64,000 nucleotides of DNA, taken from positions 620,001 through 684,000 of the forward strand of contig NZ_CP014845.1 of assembly GCF_001598055.1 (NCBI RefSeq), in the 5' to 3' direction. The notes under the pieces were generated by a model that was not told where the DNA came from, searched no databases, and was given only the letters and a program-made list of their open reading frames with translations. Origin of the DNA: Cupriavidus nantongensis (GTDB lineage Bacteria; Pseudomonadota; Gammaproteobacteria; Burkholderiales; Burkholderiaceae). The translations under genes were made by a program, and so were the position numbers. Positions 26,740 through 34,364 of this stretch are shown here, piece by piece. Position 1 is the stretch's first letter. Each line of letters begins with the position of its first letter.

Positions 26740-27441
26740 ATGAACACCACGGCAAAGCTGGTTCCGTCGACCGAACTGGCGCGGCAGAATCCCGTCCACT
26801 TTCCCAATGAAAGCAAGGCGTACCGCGACGCGCGCAACGCCTTGCTGGCCGAGGAAATCGAATTGCGGCGGCACATCGAACGCGTGGCCGCACAGCGCCG
26901 CGCGCTGCCGCCCGGCGGCGAAGTGACGAAGCGCTATACGTTCCAGGGCGAGCACGGGCCGGTAACGCTCGAAGACCTGTTCGCCGGCAAGGACACGCTG
27001 GTGGTCTACAGCTACATGTTCGGGCCGCAGCGGGAGCGGCCTTGTCCGATGTGCACGTCCATCATGGCCGGCTGGGACCACAAGGTTGCGGATATCGAGC
27101 AGCGCACGGCACTGGCGATGGTGGCGCGCTCGCCGATCGATCGCCTGGTCGCGGCCAAGCGGGCGCGGGGGTGGACGCAGTTGAAGGTGTATGCGGATGT
27201 GGATGGCGAATTCACGCGCGATTACGTCAGTGCGGAGGATGCGGATGAGCCGGGCTATACGGTCTTTACGCGGCGCGATGGCAAGGTCAGGCATTTCTGG
27301 AGTAGCGAGATGTATGCGTTGCCGTGCGATCCGGGACAGGATCCGCGCGGCGCGCCGGATCTGGATGCGTTGTGGACGTTGCTGGATACGACGCCGGAGG
27401 GGAGGGGGGATTGGTATCCGGAACTGGAGTATGGGAAGTAG
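26740..27441 (+). CDS. DUF899 thioredoxin-like protein
   Basis: The protein has 233 residues. It carries a CPMC pair (C102, C105) in RPCPMCTSIMAGWDHKV and the DUF899 text YSYMFGPQRERPCPMC, plus FTRRDGKVRHFWSSEM. The fold is thioredoxin-like, and a redox role is inferred from the CxxC pair. CAGGAGG precedes the ATG at 26740. The sequence becomes less biased toward G/C at third positions near the 3' end (many GAT and ATG codons), leading into the repeat region. Confidence 0.85.
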   Translation: MNTTAKLVPSTELARQNPVHFPNESKAYRDARNALLAEEIELRRHIERVAAQRRALPPGGEVTKRYTFQGEHGPVTLEDLFAGKDTLVVYSYMFGPQRERPCPMCTSIMAGWDHKVADIEQRTALAMVARSPIDRLVAAKRARGWTQLKVYADVDGEFTRDYVSAEDADEPGYTVFTRRDGKVRHFWSSEMYALPCDPGQDPRGAPDLDALWTLLDTTPEGRGDWYPELEYGK

Positions 27442-27534
27442 TTGGTTTGGGCACGTTGGTTGGGCGATCATGCTTGACTGACGAGGCCGGCGTTGTGTTG
27501 TTGCTGTTGGTGACATGCTGTCGGCCTTTGAACC

Positions 27535-27784
27535 GCGTGGTTCCGCCCTGCTGGGCGGGTCACTTTTTGGCCGAGCCCCAAAAAGTAACCAAAAAACGCG
27601 TCGCCTGAGCGGCTGGCTAAGGCGGCGTTGGTGGTTCGAACGGTGGTGACTTGCGGTGAGGCGGTTGGTAGTTCCACCCTGCTGACGCTACCTGGAGGTG
27701 CCTGGCGTTCGAGGTCGGATGGACGAACCCGACTTTAGGTCGGTGGCCGCCTACTAACGGCGTTATTGGTGGGACGCCTTCGGC
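27535..27784 (+). repeat. Structured intergenic repeat, copy B left part (split by IS256-family element)
   Basis: It carries a hairpin with arms TCACTTTTTGG and CCAAAAAGTAACC around a CCGAGC loop, then GCGTCGCC at 27598. From there to 27784 it matches copy A (7474-7660) with about ten differences. The IS element begins at 27785. The interval 27442-27534 before it holds no gene. Confidence 0.85.
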
Positions 27785-29171
27785 GGGCCTGTCAGCGTTT
27801 TTGTGTTCAGGGCAGTTAAAGGCTCACCGTCGACGTAACCGGTGAGCCAGCATTATCTCAGTGATGCGGGTGGGTAAAGCGTTCCTCATAGAGAATCGCG
27901 AACTGGTTCATGGCAGCTTTCCAGTCATGCGTTGAGCTGCCCCACTTGCCGGTGATGTTGCGCAGGGCCAGCCATAGCAGCTTCGTTGCCGCCTCGTCAC
28001 TGGGGAAGTGCCCCCGCGTCTTGATGATCTTACGTAGTTGCGCGTTGATGCTCTCGATCGCGTTCGTCGTGTAGATGATCTTGCGGATCGCCGGCGGAAA
28101 CGTAAAGAACGGGATCACTTGATCCCAGGCGCGACGCCAGGACGCGGCGATCGGGGGGTACTTCTTAGCCCATTCGCTCTGCTCGAATGCCGCCAGTTCG
28201 GCCAGCGCCGCCTCAACAGTGGGCGCGGTGTACACGGGCTTAAGCGCCGCAGCCACGGCCCGGCGCTCTTTCCAACCGGCGTAGCTCAAGCTGTTTCGGA
28301 TCAGATGCACGATGCAGGTCTGTAGCGTCGTGGCCGGGAACACCGCATTCAGGGCCTGTTCCATGCCCTTGAGCCCGTCGGTCACTGCAATCAGGATGTC
28401 CTGCGTGCCACGGGTCTTCAGGTCGTTGAACACCTTCATCCAGAACTTGGCGCCTTCGGTGCTCTCGATCCACAGGCCAAGGATGTCGCGCGTGCCGTCG
28501 GGCAGCACGCCCAAGGCCAGATAGACGGCCTTGTTGCGTACCACGCCGTCCTCGCGCATCTTGACCCGCAGCGCGTCGAAGAACACCACCGGGTACATCG
28601 CCTCCAGCGGGCGGGCTTGCCAGGTGGTGACTTCGTCCATGACCGCATCGGTGACCGAACTGATGAATTCTGGCGACACCTCGGTGCCGTACTGCTCGCC
28701 CAGAGAAGCCTGGATCTCGCGCACGGTCATGCCGCGGGCGTACATGGCCACGATCTTGTCGTCGAACCCGGTGAAGCGCCGCTCGTGCTGGGGAATCAGG
28801 ATCGGATCGAAGCTGCCGTCGCGGTCGCGCGGTATGTCCACTCGCAGCGGCCCGTCCTCGGTCAAAACCGTCTTAGCGCTCTTGCCATTGCGTTGATTGG
28901 CTGTGCCAGCTGGGCGCTCAGCGCCAGCCGGGTAACCCAGATGCTGGCCGAGCTCGGCGCCCAACGCCCGCTCGATCAGGGCCTTCTTGAATGCCATTGA
29001 GGCGTCCTGCACGGCCTCGACAGTCATCGGACCCTTTACGAAATGGGCGCTCAGATCCTCGGGAATGGTCGGCAGCGCACGATCGGCGGCCTGGCTCGTC
29101 TTGTTTCTACGTGGCATGACATGCTCCTTGGCGACATGTTATGCCCTAAACACAAAATTTCTGACAGGCCC
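27785..29171 (-). mobile_element. IS256-family insertion sequence, 1,387 bp, intact
   Basis: Terminal inverted repeats begin GGGCCTGTCAG on both ends and continue imperfectly through TTTTGTGTT. The element is flanked by an 8-bp direct repeat CCTTCGGC (27777-27784 and 29172-29179), the size expected for IS256-family transposition. It carries one full transposase gene. It interrupts repeat copy B; the uninterrupted version is seen in copy A at 7655-7662. Confidence 0.92.
27858..29117 (-). CDS. IS256-family (Mutator-type) transposase
   Basis: This 419-residue DDE transposase is full length for the family. Characteristic text includes YARGMTVREIQASLGEQYGTEVS, VFFDALRVKMREDG (first Asp region), LIAVTDGLKGMEQAL (second Asp) and TNAIESINAQLRKI with the Glu near the C-terminus. 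The start has AGGAG upstream inside the element. No frameshift is seen, so it may still be active. Confidence 0.93.
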   Translation of the reverse strand: MPRRNKTSQAADRALPTIPEDLSAHFVKGPMTVEAVQDASMAFKKALIERALGAELGQHLGYPAGAERPAGTANQRNGKSAKTVLTEDGPLRVDIPRDRDGSFDPILIPQHERRFTGFDDKIVAMYARGMTVREIQASLGEQYGTEVSPEFISSVTDAVMDEVTTWQARPLEAMYPVVFFDALRVKMREDGVVRNKAVYLALGVLPDGTRDILGLWIESTEGAKFWMKVFNDLKTRGTQDILIAVTDGLKGMEQALNAVFPATTLQTCIVHLIRNSLSYAGWKERRAVAAALKPVYTAPTVEAALAELAAFEQSEWAKKYPPIAASWRRAWDQVIPFFTFPPAIRKIIYTTNAIESINAQLRKIIKTRGHFPSDEAATKLLWLALRNITGKWGSSTHDWKAAMNQFAILYEERFTHPHH

Positions 29172-29285
29172 CCTTCGGCTGCGCTGCGCGCGCTCCCTAT
29201 CTCAGGTCTGCTGCTCGGGCACGGAGTGCGTCGCTGCGCTCGCACGCGTTTTCGTGGGCGAGCCCAAAGGCCGATACCCCATCAA
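29172..29285 (+). repeat. Structured intergenic repeat, copy B right part
   Basis: It begins with the target duplication CCTTCGGC and continues with CTCAGGTCTGCTGCTCGGG and GCGAGCCCAAAGGCC, matching copy A at 7655-7755. The interval between it and the inverted copy C (29286-29528) shows no gene. Confidence 0.85.
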
Positions 29286-29528
29286 CGCCTTTGCCTGAGC
29301 TACGCGAAAACGCCCAAACACCGTCAGCGCATATTGAGCCTGCGCAGCAGCCGCAGGCGTCCCCGCGATATCGCCAGCAGCAGGCTGCCTACACCCTGTT
29401 GGGATCGTTCAAAAGTGGGTGATCGCAGGCACCGCCCCTGACTCACATAGCGTTAGCAGGCTCGAACGGGCACCCACGCCAAACGGAAATCACCACCGCC
29501 CGACCCACCAACACCGCGGAATTGATTG

Positions 29529-29630
29529 CCAGCCGCACAGGCGACGCGTTTCTTGCCTACTTCTTGGCGCTCGGCCAAGAAGTAGGTCGCCGGCTACGCC
29601 GGCGAAACAGCCACGCCCGCCAAGCACGAC
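29529..29630 (-). repeat. Structured intergenic repeat, copy C (inverted, uninterrupted)
   Basis: Read on the minus strand it gives the 47-base lead found in copy A, then a perfect 13-bp stem (CCTACTTCTTGGC and GCCAAGAAGTAGG) with loop CGAGC, then ACGCGTCGCCTG. The stem differs from copy A at four positions, each matched by a change on the other arm. Confidence 0.85.
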
Positions 29631-29672
29631 ACCCAACCGCACGTGCCAACGGCCTCAAGCGCGATCCGCCAT

Positions 29673-29858
29673 CTACTCAGCCAGCGGCCCTTCTGCCATC
29701 AACGCATCCAGCTTGGCCTTCACCAGCTCCAGCAGACAAAGGGCGCTAAAGCAGGCGTCCGACCGCACACTCTGCTGCTCCAGCAATACCAGCACGCCCT
29801 CTATCCCGGCGCGCACTTCATTCAGACACACATTGGCTTCGATCGCATCGATCGTCAT
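29673..29858 (-). CDS. Small hypothetical protein
   Basis: This 61-residue acidic helical protein (MTIDAIEANVCLNEVRAGIE at the start, LLELVKAKLDALMAEGPLAE at the end) has no membrane segment. AGGAG seven bases before the ATG supports translation. I do not recognise a family with confidence. It is an orphan in the accessory stretch between the repeat copies and the DUF779/acoD pair. Confidence 0.55.
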   Translation of the reverse strand: MTIDAIEANVCLNEVRAGIEGVLVLLEQQSVRSDACFSALCLLELVKAKLDALMAEGPLAE

Positions 29859-30194
29859 GATTGACTCCTAGATCAAGGAAGAACCCGGCCAGCCTTGCGG
29901 CTGCCTCGCGTGGCCCGCCATGGAAGTAAGCCTGTCCATGCGAGCACAGGCGTTGCCGTGTGAAAGCACAACGCCTGTCCTTGATCTACTCCGCGGGTTT
30001 CCACGCCCGGTCACCGGCAACCCGATGACGTACCCAGTATTCCCTTCCGAAGTCAGGCAGGCGATAAGACTTGTCGCATTCCGAACAGGCGGGCGAAGCT
30101 TGTCGCAAACGCTGGTGCGTAGGAAATCGCTAACCCCTGAAATGCAATGACACAGCGATCCGACCTGCTTGCAACTCCCAACGCCATCGCCGCG
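29859..30194. other. Gene-free accessory stretch with inverted repeats
   Basis: No convincing gene. It holds a 10-bp hairpin (ACAGGCGTTG at 29946-29955, CAACGCCTGT at 29969-29978). Around it is a wider inverted repeat, TAGATCAAGG at 29869-29878 with CCTTGATCTA at 29979-29988. The frame 29920-30150 lacks a ribosome site and recognisable content. Confidence 0.5.
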
Positions 30195-30596
30195 TCACAG
30201 TTCCGGCTGCGCCGCCAGCCACGCCGCCTCCGCGTCGCTGAACAGCTCCGAGCGCGTCAGGAAGCGTCTGCCCGTGCGCCCCTCCAGCGAGAACATCCCG
30301 CCCGCGCCCGGCACCACGTCGATCACCAGACGGGTGTGGCGCCAGTACTCGAACTGCGCGCGCGTCATGTAGAACGCGGCGCCGCCGATCCGGCCCAGGC
30401 AGACATCGCCCGGGCCCACCAGCAACTCGCCGGCGGGGTAGCACATCGGCGCGCTGCCGTCACAGCAGCCGCCGGACTGGTGGAACATCAGCGGGCCGTG
30501 CTGCGCGGCGAGCTCGGCGATCAGCGCGAGCGCGGCCGGCGTTGCCACCACGCGCTCGACCGGCAGCGCGGCCGGCGCGGTGCCCGGGTCCGCCAT
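30195..30596 (-). CDS. DUF779 protein paired with acetaldehyde dehydrogenase
   Basis: The protein has 133 residues with FHQSGGCCDGSAPMCYPAGE (residues 39-58), the cysteine-rich hallmark of DUF779, and YWRHTRLVIDVVPGAGG. Its gene follows the aldehyde dehydrogenase by 2 bases on the same strand. This pairing with AcoD/ExaC-type dehydrogenases is common; the molecular role is unknown. The conserved cysteines suggest metal or redox function, which is inference. Confidence 0.82.
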   Translation of the reverse strand: MADPGTAPAALPVERVVATPAALALIAELAAQHGPLMFHQSGGCCDGSAPMCYPAGELLVGPGDVCLGRIGGAAFYMTRAQFEYWRHTRLVIDVVPGAGGMFSLEGRTGRRFLTRSELFSDAEAAWLAAQPEL

Positions 30597-30598
30597 GG

Positions 30599-32119
<1,521 letters not shown>

Positions 32120-32186
32120 GTCTCGCTCCGTTCGAGTGATCTGTGTGGTGCCGTCACGGCGTGGGCCGTGCGCACGGGAGCAGATC

Positions 32187-32201
32187 GCAAGAGGTGTGCC
32201 G
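32187..32201 (-). promoter_or_regulatory. Putative sigma-54 promoter of acoD
   Basis: On the minus strand the text is CGGCAC, 5 bases (ACCTC), TTGC. It matches the -24 GG and -12 GC of TGGCAC-N5-TTGC with exact spacing and one mismatch. It lies 68 bases before the acoD start. Confidence 0.65.
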
Positions 32202-32283
32202 GGGCGGGAGAGGGCGGAAATGCGGGGGGAAATCGAAGATCCGGCTGCGGAATCGGGCCAGGTGTGCCAGCGCGTGACAGCGG

Positions 32284-32302
32284 GTGTTCAGGATTGGAAC
32301 AC
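32284..32302. promoter_or_regulatory. Dyad upstream of acoD, possible enhancer-binding site
   Basis: GTGTTC, 7 bases, GAACAC is a perfect 6-bp inverted repeat about 83 bases upstream of the putative sigma-54 promoter. It is a candidate site for an AcoR-like activator. Confidence 0.5.
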
Positions 32303-32359
32303 TCGGCGGATTCGGTGGTTATGCAACAGCGTTAGCGCTTGCTGATATCCCACGCAATC

Positions 32360-32490
32360 GCTCCCCTCTCCCGCGCGCGGGAGAGGGGTGGGGGAGAGGG
32401 CCGGAGCCTCCACGGAGCAAAGCGCGTCGGTATGCCAGCGCCTGCCCTCACCCCCGGCCCCTCTCCCGCAGGCGGGAGAGGGGAGCAAAC
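32360..32490. repeat. Pair of REP-type palindromes
   Basis: CTCTCCCGCGCGCGGGAGAG at 32363-32384 and, inverted, CTCTCCCGCAGGCGGGAGAG at 32461-32480 flank about 60 bases. It lies between acoD (promoter side) and the 3' end of the triheme cytochrome gene, within the gene-free interval 32120-32520. Confidence 0.8.
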
Positions 32491-32520
32491 CGGGGGGACG
32501 ATTAGCGCCGCCGGCAGTCG

Positions 32521-33804
32521 TCAATGCCCCGGCCCGGCCGCGCGCAGCGCCTTCACATCACCCGGCTTCACATCGGCCGCCTGCCCGCCCCACGTCGCGC
32601 GCAGGTAGTTTGCCAGCTGCGCCAGTTCCTCGTCGCTCATGCGTTCGGCAAAGCCCGGCATCTCCTGCATCGCCTCCACGCCCGGAAAGCGCTGCGCCGC
32701 GATGCCGTCCAGCATCGACACGATCAGGTTGCGCGCGTCGGCGTTGCGCACCGTCGAGTTGCCGGCCATCGACACCGCCACGTGCGGCTTGCCTTCGCCC
32801 TCGCGGCCATGGCAGGCAGCGCAGACGGCGACGTAGTGGCGGCGGCCCGGTGCCAGTTGCGCGGCGTCGGCGCTCACGGCCTTGACCGGCTGCGGCGCCG
32901 GCGGCTGGTCGCCAAGCAGGTAGGTGGTCATCGCGGCCAGGTCGACCTGGTTCAGGTACTGGCTACTCAGATGCACCACCGGGTACATCTCGCCGAAGGC
33001 CGAGCCTTGCGGCGCGATGCCGGTGGCGAAGAACTGCTGCAGGTCGGCGGCGGTCCAGCCGCGCGCGGCCAGGCCGGCGGGCGTGATGTCCGGCGCGCCG
33101 ACGCGCGCCAGCGCGGAACCGGCCAGCGGCTTCGACAAGTCCAGCCGGCCGAACGCGGCGCGCGGCGTGTGGCACTCGGCGCAGTGGCCCAGCGCGTTGG
33201 ACAGGTAGCGGCCGCGCTGCCACGATTCCGAGTTGCCCTTGGACGCATCCGGCAGCTTGTCCTCGAGGAACAGCAGGTTCCAGCCCGCCAGCGCGAAGCG
33301 CAGGTTGTACGGGAACTGCAGGTCGTGCGGACGGTTGGCCACGGCGGCCGGCTTCACCTGCATCAGGTAGGCGTACATGGCATCCGAATCCGCGCGCGAC
33401 AGGCCGCGGTACGACGTGTACGGCATCGCCGGGTAGAGCTGCTTGCCCGGGGCCTTGCCGTCATGCAGCGCCTGATAGAAATCGTCCGCGCTCCAGTTGC
33501 CGATGCCGTGGGTCTTGTCCGGCGTGATGTTGGTGCCGTAGAAGGTGCCGAACGGCGAGGCCAGCTCGACGCCGCCGGCGAACGGCGCGCCCTGCGGCGC
33601 GGTATGGCAGGCGGCGCAGTCGGCGGCGCGCACCAGGTAGCGGCCGCGCGCGATCTGCTCGGCGGGCGACAGCTGCGCCTTGGGGGCCTGGTCGGCGGCG
33701 GGGGCAATGGCTTCGGTGCGGCCGCCGCAGCCGGCCATGACCGCGGCCGCGGCAAGGGCTGCCAGCGCGGCGCGCGTGGCCATCATCAGGGGCGTGCGCT
33801 GCAT
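32521..33804 (-). CDS. Triheme cytochrome c lipoprotein, electron-transfer subunit of aldehyde dehydrogenase complex
   Basis: The protein has 427 residues. A lipoprotein signal ends in VMAGC (C26). Three haem motifs are present: CAACH (C63), CAECH near residue 209 and CAACH near residue 338, with Met-containing segments such as YPAMPYTSY and FPGVEAMQEMPGF. It is the third gene of an operon with the 2Fe-2S and molybdopterin subunits and overlaps the 2Fe-2S gene by one base. It should pass electrons from the periplasmic molybdenum enzyme to the respiratory chain, like the triheme subunits of membrane-bound alcohol/aldehyde dehydrogenases. Confidence 0.88.
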   Translation of the reverse strand: MQRTPLMMATRAALAALAAAAVMAGCGGRTEAIAPAADQAPKAQLSPAEQIARGRYLVRAADCAACHTAPQGAPFAGGVELASPFGTFYGTNITPDKTHGIGNWSADDFYQALHDGKAPGKQLYPAMPYTSYRGLSRADSDAMYAYLMQVKPAAVANRPHDLQFPYNLRFALAGWNLLFLEDKLPDASKGNSESWQRGRYLSNALGHCAECHTPRAAFGRLDLSKPLAGSALARVGAPDITPAGLAARGWTAADLQQFFATGIAPQGSAFGEMYPVVHLSSQYLNQVDLAAMTTYLLGDQPPAPQPVKAVSADAAQLAPGRRHYVAVCAACHGREGEGKPHVAVSMAGNSTVRNADARNLIVSMLDGIAAQRFPGVEAMQEMPGFAERMSDEELAQLANYLRATWGGQAADVKPGDVKALRAAGPGH

Positions 33805-34364
33805 CACTTGTCGCTCCCGCTGTCCAGCACCAGGCCCGGCGTGCTGGTGATCACGTCCTTCACCGCCTCGTAGTAGCGCACGTAGCCGGTGCAGCGGCAG
33901 ATATGGCCGTCCAGCGCCCGGGTGATGGTAGCCTCGACCTGGTCCTTCGGCACCGGCTTGCGCTTGAGCTGTTCCACCAGGATGGTGGCGCCGTTGACGA
34001 AACCCGGCGTGCAGTAGCCGCACTGGAAGCTGAAATGCTCCAGGAACTTCTGCTGCACCGGCGTCAGCTCGACCACCTCGCCTTGCTCGTTGCGCTTGCC
34101 GTGGCCTTCCACGGTGCGCACCTTGCGGCCATGGAACCAGTGCGCGCCGGTGATGCAGCTGCGCACTTCCTCGCTGGTGCCGTCGGGCTTGTCGTGGATT
34201 ACCACGCAGGCGCGGCAGATGCCCTGGCCGCAGCCCAGGCGCGAGCCGGTCAGGTCCAGGTATTCATGCAGGAAATCGATCATCATCAGGCCCTCGGGCA
34301 CGTCGACGGGGCCGACGTCCTTGCCGTTGATGTTGAGCGTGATGGGCTGGGTGGCGATGCTCAT
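33804..34364 (-). CDS. 2Fe-2S subunit of xanthine-oxidase-family aldehyde oxidoreductase
   Basis: The protein has 186 residues with two 2Fe-2S clusters: a plant-type N-terminal set (GCGQGICRAC, C45, C50, C53, then C70) and the C-terminal set (QCGYCTPG and HICRCTGY). A strong AGGAGG ribosome site precedes the ATG. Its start overlaps the stop of the large subunit by 4 bases. It has no signal peptide of its own and probably is exported with the Tat-bearing large subunit. Confidence 0.9.
   Translation of the reverse strand: MSIATQPITLNINGKDVGPVDVPEGLMMIDFLHEYLDLTGSRLGCGQGICRACVVIHDKPDGTSEEVRSCITGAHWFHGRKVRTVEGHGKRNEQGEVVELTPVQQKFLEHFSFQCGYCTPGFVNGATILVEQLKRKPVPKDQVEATITRALDGHICRCTGYVRYYEAVKDVITSTPGLVLDSGSDK

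Noticed and set aside
29043..29441. Frames running through the intergenic repeat (similar text near 7642)
   Set aside because: The copies do not keep the same frame and substitutions do not favour protein conservation; the repeat is better explained as a structured non-coding element.
29920..30150. A 76-codon frame between the orphan gene and DUF779
   Set aside because: No ribosome site, no composition typical of neighbouring genes and overlap with inverted repeats.
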